A stretch of DNA of 64,000 nucleotides from IMG/VR virus record IMGVR_UViG_3300043399_000446, positions 22,133-86,132 of that record; one strand, written 5' to 3'. Positions within the stretch are counted from its first letter, which is position 1, and every line of letters starts with the position of its first letter. Shown in pieces: positions 8,419-15,569 of this stretch. The DNA is from a virus. Under the pieces are notes generated by a model. That model saw only the letters and a program-made list of their open reading frames with translations, had not been told where the DNA came from and did not search any database. A program made the translations under genes and the position numbers.

Positions 8419-9231
8419 TTAATCCTTTTTGTGTTTGGCCATGCTAATAGCATTTATGATGCTTGAGTCTATATTATCAGGTATGTAGGGTTTTATCAAT
8501 AGAATTTGGTCCCCAAAACTACCTAAGTTATATATAGGAAGACCTTGTCCTGCTAATCTCAAATGTACATGTGGTTGTGTTTTGGGTGGAATTCTAACTT
8601 CTATTATACTACCCGAAATAGTTTTAAATTCCATACTTGTACCTACTACTAAGTCTAATACTGATACTGGAAAGTTTGATACCAAATCGTTATTGTGGCG
8701 ATCAAAATGTAGATGTTTTTGTGTTCTGAACTCAACTATTAAGGTGCCATTATCTATAACATTGGGTAATTTTATTTGTCCCCCTTCAGGTATTCCTTTG
8801 GGAATTTCTATATCAATAGTTTTAACTCCCGCATGAGTTTGTAATTGTATCGTTTGTCCCCCACCAAAATAAACCTGTTCAAGGGTCACCATAAGTGTAG
8901 TTTTGAAAACTTGTTGTCTTGCTTGATTAGTATTCTGTCCTTGATTTCGGAAAAAAGTATGGAAAAAATCTTCAAAACCATGTGCGTGAAACTGAAATCC
9001 GCTAGGAAAGCCTTGAGTGAATCCTGAAAAATCGCCAGCAACGTTAGGATCATCGTATTGTTTTCTTTTTTGGGGATCACCCAAAGTTTCATACGCAGCT
9101 TGTATTTTTTGGAATGTAGCTGTATCTCCACCTTTATCGGGATGGTGAATACTTGCTAATTTTCGGTATGCTTTTTTAATATCTTCTTGTGTCGCGGATT
9201 TATCGACACCTAAAGTTTGATAATAGTTCAT
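8419..9231 (-). CDS. dnaJ: DnaJ/CbpA-type J-domain co-chaperone
   Basis: 270 residues from the chosen ATG ([10 protein letters not shown]), which lies 8 bp after the upstream stop; a start 24 bp earlier is possible. The J-domain (residues 1-65) has the HPD tripeptide in IHHPDKGG. A short Gly/Phe region ([19 protein letters not shown]) follows, then two DnaJ C-terminal beta domains ([35 protein letters not shown]). The CxxCxGxG zinc domain is absent, so it is a class II, CbpA-like protein. It probably stimulates a DnaK-type Hsp70 of the host, and its position next to the ClpA-like gene suggests a joint protein-remodelling role. Confidence 0.88.
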   Translation of the reverse strand: MNYYQTLGVDKSATQEDIKKAYRKLASIHHPDKGGDTATFQKIQAAYETLGDPQKRKQYDDPNVAGDFSGFTQGFPSGFQFHAHGFEDFFHTFFRNQGQNTNQARQQVFKTTLMVTLEQVYFGGGQTIQLQTHAGVKTIDIEIPKGIPEGGQIKLPNVIDNGTLIVEFRTQKHLHFDRHNNDLVSNFPVSVLDLVVGTSMEFKTISGSIIEVRIPPKTQPHVHLRLAGQGLPIYNLGSFGDQILLIKPYIPDNIDSSIINAISMAKHKKD

Positions 9232-9238
9232 TAAGTAT

Positions 9239-9685
9239 TTACTGGCGTAAAACACCTTCCAGTTTTTCTTTTGTTCTACCGTAAACTGCGATGCCTAATA
9301 CTGTACCCATTGCTATGTGGAATAATCCTGCACCCATTAATGTCATAGGCTGATATTGTGCTTCAACTTTGCCATTCATTAAAGCCTGTAAAATAGACCA
9401 TAAAACAGGGAACACAATAAAATCTGTTATACATACCACCATATACATCCATCCCATAGCAGGGCGCCATTTATTGTTTACCCAATCTTTGTTTGTGTTT
9501 TCTACTAAATTTTCACCATTATTTGCGGCAGTAGTTTCAGCAGATTGCATAAAATTTTGATTTTGCATTATAGGAGGACCAAATTGAGGTACAGTGGGAT
9601 CTTTTACCAATTGTTCTTCTGCTACATCATTTGTAGCAACAGGATTTTCGTTATCTGTTTTTTTGGGTAATTTAACTTCATCCAT
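9239..9685 (-). CDS. Holin-like membrane protein
   Basis: 148 residues from [12 protein letters not shown], 1 bp after the upstream stop codon. The N-terminal 75 residues are hydrophilic; [21 protein letters not shown] begins a first membrane helix and [19 protein letters not shown] forms a second, with a short hydrophobic link (VLWSILQAL). The WRP-led helical pattern resembles the 3TM holin family found in gene-transfer agents and marine T4-like phages. Release of the endolysin would be the expected role; the GH19 endolysin is encoded about 10 kb away. Confidence 0.65.
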   Translation of the reverse strand: MDEVKLPKKTDNENPVATNDVAEEQLVKDPTVPQFGPPIMQNQNFMQSAETTAANNGENLVENTNKDWVNNKWRPAMGWMYMVVCITDFIVFPVLWSILQALMNGKVEAQYQPMTLMGAGLFHIAMGTVLGIAVYGRTKEKLEGVLRQ

Positions 9686-9686
9686 G

Positions 9687-10232
9687 TTATAATCCGGCCA
9701 TAGCCTTGAAATTTTTAATTTCAACATCTGCGTCATCGTATATAGGTTTGGCACCTATTCCTGCAATCTCACGCATTTCATTTAAGTCACCTTCGGACTC
9801 TTCTTCTATTCTATATTCATGTGGTGAAATTGTTATGACTTGTTTTAATATATTGCTGTCAGCCTCAAATTCTTCTTCGTTGACCATAACAACCCACTCA
9901 GTAGGCTCTATACCTGTTAGTGTTTTTAAATCTGAAATAAGTTCAACTATATGTGCAGGTACTGTACTTCTGCGATTCATTTCAACGAATACAACCCATT
10001 TACCTGGAGATAGTTCACCTTCGCTTATGCTTGCATCAAGTACCCAATCATAGCCCCGCTCGAACCATTCAGCTAAATCTCTACCTGCCATTTCACTATA
10101 AACAACAAATGCTAATGTAACGATGTCGCTATCTTTACCCATTTTAGCAGAGTATTCATCGACTGATACGGTTGAATCCATCATGCCTTCTAAGTCGTGA
10201 TAGTCTAATCCCTCTTTAAGAATTCTTTTCAT
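9687..10232 (-). CDS. Conserved acidic hypothetical protein
   Basis: 181 residues, acidic, starting MKRILKEGLDYHDLEGMMD and ending NFKAMAGL. The central part (WVVFVEMNRRSTVPAHIVELISDL...GIEPTEWVVMVNEEE) looks like an alpha/beta fold. The closing AMAGL resembles the KKLAGLK end of the 703-residue protein elsewhere in this window; meaning unknown. It overlaps nothing and lies 8 bp after the next gene upstream. Confidence 0.6.
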   Translation of the reverse strand: MKRILKEGLDYHDLEGMMDSTVSVDEYSAKMGKDSDIVTLAFVVYSEMAGRDLAEWFERGYDWVLDASISEGELSPGKWVVFVEMNRRSTVPAHIVELISDLKTLTGIEPTEWVVMVNEEEFEADSNILKQVITISPHEYRIEEESEGDLNEMREIAGIGAKPIYDDADVEIKNFKAMAGL

Positions 10233-10240
10233 GTCTATCC

Positions 10241-10855
10241 TTATGCTACTGGTGGAGGTGCCATTCCAGGTGCCATAGCAGCTTGATCTCCTGCACCCAT
10301 CTCAGCGCCTTCTGCGCCTTCATCTTGAGTCAATCCTTCTTCATCCAAATCGTTGCCATAAGCATCATTCAATTCTTGTAAATCGATTTCTTGATCTGCT
10401 AAGTCAATAGAACCTTCTTTAATGTCGTTCATTAGTTCTTTTGGTATTTCTATTTCAACGAACCAAACTTTTCTTTTCTTCATTCTAGGATATCTTGTAC
10501 CAGGAACAAAGTCTTCATAGTCTTTTACTTCAACAGGTACTTTTAAAGATGATTTACCGTATGTTATTTTGCACCCTAAATTCAATAGTCTTTTTGCACC
10601 TTTAGGATCTGGCATCAATTTATAAGGCCACATGAATGCACATTTAACAGTATAACGCTTGACTATAGGTCCTTGAACCAATTCACCTAATAGCCAATTC
10701 TTGAATGCGTAAATGTCTGCTTCATCTAAAACTCGTTCAAAGTCTAAAAGAATAGACATAGAACCATCACTGGTCATGATACCCTTGATAGTGTCTACTA
10801 TACTAACGAAATCTATATCGTTGAAAAATTCATTTGCAGGTTTGTTTTTCATCAT
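10241..10855 (-). CDS. Conserved hypothetical protein with acidic Ala/Gly/Pro tail
   Basis: 204 residues. The first 150 residues form a globular region (SILLDFERVLDEADIYAFKNWL ... TVKCAFMWPYKLMPDPKGAKRL ... VWFVEIEIPKEL); the last 50 are acidic and then Ala/Gly/Met/Pro rich (GDQAAMAPGMAPPPVA). No family recognised. The start ATGATG lies directly behind a GATAAATA box, with another such box 50 bp further up that leaves a normal leader. Confidence 0.6.
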   Translation of the reverse strand: MMKNKPANEFFNDIDFVSIVDTIKGIMTSDGSMSILLDFERVLDEADIYAFKNWLLGELVQGPIVKRYTVKCAFMWPYKLMPDPKGAKRLLNLGCKITYGKSSLKVPVEVKDYEDFVPGTRYPRMKKRKVWFVEIEIPKELMNDIKEGSIDLADQEIDLQELNDAYGNDLDEEGLTQDEGAEGAEMGAGDQAAMAPGMAPPPVA

Positions 10856-10913
10856 GTATTTATCATAATGAAAAACTTTTTTTAATTAAGGAATTTTACT
10901 GACTATAGCCCAA

Positions 10914-10921
10914 TATTTATC
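10914..10921 (-). promoter_or_regulatory. Late-promoter-like motif GATAAATA
   Basis: Would give a leader of about 50 nt before the 204-residue gene. A second copy sits at 10857-10864, one base from the ATG, where it cannot serve the same start with T4-like spacing. Both are in the 150-bp gap that also holds the phoH upstream region on the opposite strand. Confidence 0.5.
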
Positions 10922-11008
10922 ATGTATTTTTCGTAAAAAACGCTGCTATTAATGTGTAATAGGATCACCTTAAATATTTTTGCGTTCAATCTTATTAAGG
11001 AGATAACT

Positions 11009-11794
11009 TTGAGTAAAAGAAAAACTAGTGCGCTAACCCGTGGTCATGACCAAACAAAAGCTCATTCAAGAAAGCTCGATGCTAGCAATACTTTTTATAT
11101 GCATGAGTCTAAAACGATTGATTTTTCTCAGGCGTATCCTAAGCAGCGAAATAAAAAAGTAGCTGAATTGATACCCCGAAGTTTAAATCAAGAGAAGTAT
11201 ATCATTGCTCTACTTGACGAGAATACTGATATCGTAATCGTTTCGGGCCCTGCTGGTACAGGCAAAACTTACTTAGCTATGGTCGCTGCTATAAAAGCGT
11301 TACGCGCAGGTGAATGCGAAAGAATAATACTTACAAGACCCGCTGTAGGTGTTGACGATGAAAAACATGGTTTCTTACCAGGCGACCTAAATGCAAAAAT
11401 GGAGCCTTGGACTAGACCATTACTTGATGTGCTTAGAGAATTTTACAACGCAAAGGAAATTGCCCACATGCTAGAAGAACAAATAGTGGAGATAGCACCC
11501 CTAGCATTTTGTCGAGGTAGAAATTTCAAAAATAGCTGGATAATTTTAGATGAAGCACAAAACGCTACTCCTAGTCAAATGAAAATGATTATGACTAGGA
11601 TAGGAGTGGGTAGTAAGATTGTTATCTGTGGTGACGTTGAACAAACCGATCGTAGAACACATGATAATGGCTTGATGGACTTGTTAGCAAAAATGGACAA
11701 AAATGCAGTTCCAGGAATGCAACTATGTAAGTTTGAGATTAAGGATGTACAAAGACACAAAATAATTGAACATGTACTAAAACTATACTCATAA
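11009..11794 (+). CDS. phoH: PhoH-like P-loop ATPase, TTG start
   Basis: 261 residues. The best start is the TTG at 11009: AAGGAG lies 6 bp upstream and the next residues SKRKTSALTRG begin a hydrophilic N-terminus; the earlier in-frame ATG has no ribosome binding site. The ATPase domain has Walker A GPAGTGKT, the family block LTRPAVGVDDEKHGFLPGDL, Walker B WIILDEAQNATPSQ and the sensor VICGDVEQTDR. PhoH is widespread in marine phages with an unsettled role in phosphate stress or RNA metabolism. It is transcribed opposite to its neighbours and ends in a bidirectional terminator. Confidence 0.9.
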   Translation: MSKRKTSALTRGHDQTKAHSRKLDASNTFYMHESKTIDFSQAYPKQRNKKVAELIPRSLNQEKYIIALLDENTDIVIVSGPAGTGKTYLAMVAAIKALRAGECERIILTRPAVGVDDEKHGFLPGDLNAKMEPWTRPLLDVLREFYNAKEIAHMLEEQIVEIAPLAFCRGRNFKNSWIILDEAQNATPSQMKMIMTRIGVGSKIVICGDVEQTDRRTHDNGLMDLLAKMDKNAVPGMQLCKFEIKDVQRHKIIEHVLKLYS

Positions 11795-11823
11795 AGAAAC
11801 GGGGACATATGTCCCCGTTTCTT
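11794..11823. terminator. Bidirectional terminator, perfect 30-bp palindrome
   Basis: AAGAAACGGGGACAT and its exact complement meet with no spacer. It overlaps the last base of the phoH stop codon on one side and the stop codon of the convergent gene on the other; A/T runs at both ends serve both directions. Confidence 0.85.
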
Positions 11824-12094
11824 ACTTTGATTTCTCTTTAGCAGTTATTGTTGCTTCTTTTTCAAGTTGCGCAATAAGTGCAGGATAGATTTTCTTGTAA
11901 TACTGATTGGCTTTATCCCAATCCATATCAACTATTTTACCCTCAATTACGCACTTTTCTATTTTCTTTGTGGCGTAATCTAAAATCACATTACAGGTTT
12001 GTTTATCGGTAGCTTTCAACTTTTTGCTAGTTGAAACTTGTTCATCGATCTGGCCGCCAGGCTTTCTCCAAAATGTAATAAGTAAGTAACGGAT
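11822..12094 (-). CDS. Conserved small phage protein, probable AUC/AUU start
   Basis: The conventional start would be TTG at 12019 (65 residues), which has no ribosome binding site. The frame stays open and protein-like upstream (RYLLITFWRKPGGQIDEQVS) up to codons ATT-ATC-ATC at 12100-12092, directly after AAGGAG at 12106-12101. No ATG, GTG or TTG is available with good spacing, while the ATC at 12094 lies 6 nt from the Shine-Dalgarno; this gives about 90 residues. From memory, the extended N-terminus resembles small proteins of T4-like cyanophages next to gp44. Function unknown. The Shine-Dalgarno overlaps the gp44 stop codon, so translation is probably coupled. Confidence 0.6.
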   Translation of the reverse strand: MRYLLITFWRKPGGQIDEQVSTSKKLKATDKQTCNVILDYATKKIEKCVIEGKIVDMDWDKANQYYKKIYPALIAQLEKEATITAKEKSK

Positions 12095-12104
12095 GATAAT
12101 CTCC

Positions 12105-13028
12105 TTACATAGTCAATTCTGCTAACGAAGCTGCTAATGATATTTCGGGGACACCCACTAAAGGTAAATTAGCAAGACCATTTCTAATGATAATAATGCT
12201 TGCGTCACGTTTTTCTTGTGTCTTACCCCACAAGTCAAGGTTTTGATACATCCAAACATAAATCTCTTCTACTCTTGTAGGATATAAAGAAATGTATTGC
12301 ATCAACTGTTGACGACCTTCAAGCACTTTACCTGCTTTGAATAGTTGGCTTGCTTCTACAAGTAGTTCGTTTTCGCTACTTCCTGCTTTCTGTGGGGGCA
12401 ACAGTTTACCTGTATTGCTATTTACTTGAAGTTGATTCAAGCATTTACGCAAGTCAGGATAAGTTGCGCGAACATAATCATCTAGTGTATCTAAATCAAA
12501 TACTACATTCTCTGTTACTAGAACTGTAGCGGCGCGCGCTGTGAATTCCGTCTTATCTGTTTTAGCTATATGGAATTCGTGACAGCGTGATTTTAGTGCA
12601 GGGATGATCTTGTGCTGATAATTACAAGTTAGAATGAATCTAACAGTTTGATGATATGCTTCCATATCATTACGCAATGCTGCTTGAAACTCTGCGGATG
12701 TATAGTCAGCCTCGTCAAGTAGAATCACTTTGAAGTTACCAAAAGGCATTGTTTGTGCAAACCCATTGATTTTTTCTCGCACAATAGCAACGCCATTCTC
12801 TCTTGACGCATTGATTTCTAGCACATCGTAATCTTCTACGCCTAGCTCATTAATCAATACTTTTGCTAGTGTAGTTTTACCTGTGCCAGGATCACCTGAA
12901 AGCAATAGATGAGGTATACTACCGTCTTTGATCCATTGTTCAACTTGCTGCTTTTGTCGTTCATCTACGAACACATAATCAGCAACAGATTTAGGACGAT
13001 ACACCTCAACCCATAATTTATTTTTCAT
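12105..13028 (-). CDS. 44: Clamp loader large subunit, gp44-like
   Basis: 307 residues of the replication factor C small-subunit/T4 gp44 family. N-terminal LWVEVYRPKSVADYV, Walker A SGDPGTGKTTLAK, Walker B VILLDEADYTSAEFQ, then RFILTCNYQHKIIPALKSRC with the SRC arginine finger. It loads the sliding clamp with gp62, whose likely gene lies near the right end of the window. Its first 11 bp overlap the end of an endonuclease-like gene, and a displaced copy of its first codons sits upstream of that gene. Confidence 0.92.
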   Translation of the reverse strand: MKNKLWVEVYRPKSVADYVFVDERQKQQVEQWIKDGSIPHLLLSGDPGTGKTTLAKVLINELGVEDYDVLEINASRENGVAIVREKINGFAQTMPFGNFKVILLDEADYTSAEFQAALRNDMEAYHQTVRFILTCNYQHKIIPALKSRCHEFHIAKTDKTEFTARAATVLVTENVVFDLDTLDDYVRATYPDLRKCLNQLQVNSNTGKLLPPQKAGSSENELLVEASQLFKAGKVLEGRQQLMQYISLYPTRVEEIYVWMYQNLDLWGKTQEKRDASIIIIRNGLANLPLVGVPEISLAASLAELTM

Positions 13029-13701
13029 ATTTGATTTCTTTTCTCTCTAAAACTAGAACCACTTCAAACCCTTCTAAAAGACATTGATTGAGTTTTGCCT
13101 TATTCCTATTTTCTAAAATAGGATCTTTTCCTTTTTTATTCCAAGTCCAGTTAGACTTAATCTCGTAAATCGTATTATCTATGATATAATCACTTATGTA
13201 AAGTTTTTTGGTATTATCTTCTGGATCTAGGTACCATACGCAAGGACCCCGCTTTACATTTTTGGATATCCAGTCAGACCCATAAACCTTTTCTAAAGTT
13301 TCTAAAAAATCAAATTCATATGTACCTTGATAAGGTATTCCTAAATTTTTATACTCTAAAATAGGACAGTTTTTATTATTGTCCCAAGGATTGTTTTCCC
13401 AATGCTTTCGCATTGTATTTGCTAATTTTTTATAATGCCCTTGTTGTTTTCTTGTTGCTGTTGCTTTAATTTGAGATGTTTTAGTTATACCTAATTTAGT
13501 CCTAGTCTCTAAAGATTTTTTGGCTCTTTCTAAATGGTCTGTTCTGTCAGAAAATTGTTTCCGCTTCCCCATACATGAGTTATGATGGGCAGAGCAACAA
13601 TATTTGCCATTTGAAAAAATAAAGTTTGCTTGCCCATCACATCCATAGTTACATTTAGTTTCTATATTAATTTCTTTAGCAATAGGTTTTTGAAATTTCA
13701 T
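13018..13701 (-). CDS. Homing-endonuclease-like protein, PD-(D/E)xK type
   Basis: 227 residues. An N-terminal Cys/His region (CNYGC...YCCSAHHNSC) could bind zinc; a basic linker follows (about 45-110); then GTYEFDFLETLEKVYG, VWYLDPED and LYISDYIIDNTIYEIKSNW, where D...ExK fits a PD-(D/E)xK core as in EDxHD/Vsr-like homing nucleases. It is a free-standing gene wedged between the leader of gp44 and the gp44 coding region, overlapping the gp44 start by 11 bp. A late-type CATAAATA box and AGGAG precede it. Endonuclease activity is inferred from motifs and position. Confidence 0.7.
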   Translation of the reverse strand: MKFQKPIAKEINIETKCNYGCDGQANFIFSNGKYCCSAHHNSCMGKRKQFSDRTDHLERAKKSLETRTKLGITKTSQIKATATRKQQGHYKKLANTMRKHWENNPWDNNKNCPILEYKNLGIPYQGTYEFDFLETLEKVYGSDWISKNVKRGPCVWYLDPEDNTKKLYISDYIIDNTIYEIKSNWTWNKKGKDPILENRNKAKLNQCLLEGFEVVLVLERKEIKYEK

Positions 13702-13719
13702 AAAAATCTTCTCCTACAC

Positions 13720-13727
13720 TATTTATG
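13720..13727 (-). promoter_or_regulatory. Late-promoter-like motif CATAAATA
   Basis: 18 bp upstream of the endonuclease-like gene, with AGGAG between. It lies just past the displaced gp44 start fragment. Confidence 0.45.
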
Positions 13728-13738
13728 CATAGAAAAGA

Positions 13739-13765
13739 CTTTTCAACCCAAAGTGTATTTTTCAT
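13739..13765 (-). pseudogene. Displaced 5' fragment of gp44
   Basis: Nine codons reading MKNTLWVEK, against MKNKLWVEV at the functional gp44 start; 20 of the first 24 bases are identical. The fragment keeps Lys after WVE, as in the LWVEKYRP consensus of this family. It then runs into a stop codon inside the late box of the endonuclease gene. It looks like the original gene start cut off when the endonuclease gene inserted. Confidence 0.7.
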
Positions 13766-13766
13766 A

Positions 13767-14063
13767 TTACCCACGTAATGATTCAAAACTAATGATTTTA
13801 CCCAATTCTTCACCTAAATCTTTATCTTCAGTAATGATATGCAGCCTTTGATCGTGACGATCAGTTCTTCTATCATATACACTATATGATACCACATACC
13901 CACCATTGGCTTTATTGATAGTGAAATTTATAGAAGATGCTGATTCTATGCTTCGGACCCCAACCCCAATTACTGATGATTTAGTTTGATTAGCATAGGG
14001 AACGTCAACTAACAATTCTGTTTGCTGAATTCTTCTACGCAGCCATGTGAAAAACCAATTCAT
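13767..14063 (-). CDS. Conserved hypothetical protein (98 aa)
   Basis: 98 residues starting MNWFFTWLRRR, an amphipathic basic N-terminus, followed by a beta-rich domain (SSINFTINKANGGYVVSYSVYDRRTDRHDQRLHIITEDKDLGEELG). No known function. It overlaps the upstream gene by 4 bp and its stop codon lies 1 bp before the displaced gp44 fragment, so before the insertion it would have directly preceded gp44. Confidence 0.65.
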   Translation of the reverse strand: MNWFFTWLRRRIQQTELLVDVPYANQTKSSVIGVGVRSIESASSINFTINKANGGYVVSYSVYDRRTDRHDQRLHIITEDKDLGEELGKIISFESLRG

Positions 14064-14278
14064 TTTGTTTCCAGTAGTTTTTTAAGATTAAAGATAGCTT
14101 CTGGTCCAAGCAAAAATTCGCATTTACGCTGCTCTGATTTTGGGTTCTTTGCACCAGTCCAAACACTATAGAAGCTTAGTTGCTTAGTGTTTTCAGGATT
14201 GGCACAATCAACCAATTCAGCATAAAGTTGATAAGTTTCACCGCTTGTGTCTTTTACTTCATGTAATAGTTGTTTCAT
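14060..14278 (-). CDS. Small hypothetical protein (72 aa)
   Basis: 72 residues (MKQLLHEVKDTSGETYQLYAELVD...), no recognised motif. It shares one base with the co-chaperonin gene upstream and overlaps the next gene by 4 bp, which suggests coupled translation in an operon with the GroES-like gene. Confidence 0.6.
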   Translation of the reverse strand: MKQLLHEVKDTSGETYQLYAELVDCANPENTKQLSFYSVWTGAKNPKSEQRKCEFLLGPEAIFNLKKLLETK

Positions 14279-14640
14279 TATAGTACCTTATCACTCATAG
14301 TTTGATCGTTGACGGGTTCGTCACTTACTAGTAGTATATCATTATTATCTACTTTGCGTATGACTTTTTCGCCCTCATTATCTTCTATTTTAACACCTCG
14401 CGTCCAACGACCGTGAGCGATTAGGACATATTGCCCAACTTTTACATCTTTCTGCTCACTACCCACAGCGTAAACTTTTGCCCAACGTGGACGAATTCCA
14501 GAGTTTTTCATATCATCATTTGGAATGATGATGCCACCTTGACTGATACGCTCTTCAAACTTCATGTCGCATACGATTACTGCATCATTTAATGGGATTA
14601 TTTTGTTGACTTTGTGTGCTGCAAATGCTAGTTTACTCAT
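14278..14640 (-). CDS. GroES/gp31-like co-chaperonin
   Basis: 120 residues with the chaperonin-10 layout: IIPLNDAVIVCDMKFEER opens the barrel, QGGIIIPND matches the GroEL-binding mobile loop (GGIVL in GroES), then AKVYAVGSEQKDVKVGQYVLI and a C-terminal strand NDILLV. It is longer than GroES by about 20 residues, with short extensions at both ends. In T4 the gp31 co-chaperonin is needed with host GroEL to fold the capsid protein, and the same role is the natural inference here. It overlaps the upstream gene by 4 bp. Confidence 0.8.
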   Translation of the reverse strand: MSKLAFAAHKVNKIIPLNDAVIVCDMKFEERISQGGIIIPNDDMKNSGIRPRWAKVYAVGSEQKDVKVGQYVLIAHGRWTRGVKIEDNEGEKVIRKVDNNDILLVSDEPVNDQTMSDKVL

Positions 14641-15017
14641 TTTTTACCTCGTTTTTGCTGTGCCTTTAGTTCTTCTTGTTTGATTCTTTCTACTTCTGCG
14701 TCATCTGCCATATCTTCTTCCAACTCTTTTTCAAATTGGCTCAACTCAATTAGCTCTTCAGCTTGGGGCTGAGGTGCTTGTGGTTTTTTAGATTCAGGCA
14801 TGGGTTTTCTAACTGGATTGGCACTGCGATTGCCTACAGTTTTACTATAGTTTTGATTTACCTTTTCAGTAACAGGTGTAATTACCTTACCTTGAGCGTC
14901 GATAGTGTCTCCCCGTGCATTTACCGACATGTTTCCTACTGCGCGAACCTTTTCGTTTTTAGTAGCTAGTACGCTCATATCAACTGTTTTACCTAATGCT
15001 GTCCTATATTTGGCCAT
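14637..15017 (-). CDS. Conserved phage protein, charged C-terminus
   Basis: 126 residues. The N-terminal half MAKYRTALGKTVDMSVLATK ... VRAVGNMSVNARGDTID is a pattern I recall from T4-like marine phages and is basic and extended. The second half is Pro/Gln/Glu rich and ends in a charged helix (EVERIKQEELKAQQKRGKK). Likely flexible or virion-associated; function unknown. Confidence 0.65.
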   Translation of the reverse strand: MAKYRTALGKTVDMSVLATKNEKVRAVGNMSVNARGDTIDAQGKVITPVTEKVNQNYSKTVGNRSANPVRKPMPESKKPQAPQPQAEELIELSQFEKELEEDMADDAEVERIKQEELKAQQKRGKK

Positions 15018-15026
15018 TATGTTCTC

Positions 15027-15533
15027 CTATTTCAAAAATTCTTCTATATCTAAGTCATAGAATAAACTATTTACCCTATGAACACCTATCAAAAATAATA
15101 CAAAACTTGCTACTGAGCTACCTCTGCCCACTCCCCATACGATGTTATTTGCTCGCATAGTATCTACTAAGTATTTCAAATATTTTAGTAAGGGAAATAG
15201 GTCTCTTTCCTGATATAACATTAGCTCATTTGCTGCTCGTTGTAGTTCTGCTTCGCCCCTGCATTGATCTAAAATCCATTTAGCGATATCTATGTTTTTG
15301 TAATCTTCGGGCATCAACCAAATGTTTTGACAGATTTGGTCGAACTCAGATTTATTTATTTTAGGATCAATATAAGTGATTAACTCAGGTTTATTAGATA
15401 TATTTAACTCTGGGTCAAAAGTGATTTCTTTATCAACTAAGCATTTTTTGAGTGATAGCTCAGGGTTAGACATGATGGCGTCTAACAAGTCTTTTTCAGA
15501 GAAAATAGGGTTACCACAGCTATCAATTTTCAT
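15027..15533 (-). CDS. Split DNA polymerase III alpha-like protein, N-terminal piece
   Basis: 168 residues. The C-terminal 37 residues (VWGVGRGSSVASFVLFL...FYDLDIEEFL) match the VGPGRGSGAGSLVAYAL...FDLLFERFL segment of bacterial DnaE, and the region before it (LFPLLKYLKYLVDTMRANN) matches the helix leading to that motif. The PHP domain is missing and the protein stops exactly where DnaE continues into its catalytic DxDxD motif. That continuation is a separate gene at 58.9-59.5 kb. It has a likely sigma70-type promoter and no late box. Whether the two pieces act together is not known. Confidence 0.72.
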   Translation of the reverse strand: MKIDSCGNPIFSEKDLLDAIMSNPELSLKKCLVDKEITFDPELNISNKPELITYIDPKINKSEFDQICQNIWLMPEDYKNIDIAKWILDQCRGEAELQRAANELMLYQERDLFPLLKYLKYLVDTMRANNIVWGVGRGSSVASFVLFLIGVHRVNSLFYDLDIEEFLK

Positions 15534-15540
15534 AACTTAC

Positions 15541-15569
15541 ATTATTACATCTATCGATGATTTAGTCAA
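15541..15569 (-). promoter_or_regulatory. Candidate sigma70-type promoter (TTGACT-17-AATAAT)
   Basis: Minus-strand -35 TTGACT and -10 AATAAT, each one base off consensus, with 17-bp spacing, 8 bp upstream of the Pol III alpha-like ATG. Suggests early transcription by host polymerase; the short leader is a weakness. Confidence 0.4.

Noticed and set aside
10857-10864. GATAAATA one base before the ATG of the 204-residue gene as its promoter
   Set aside because: Transcription would start inside the coding region; the copy at 10914-10921 gives a normal leader.
15027-15533. Split intein joining the two Pol III alpha-like pieces
   Set aside because: Neither piece carries intein blocks; both end or begin directly with polymerase-type sequence, so simple gene fission is the better reading.
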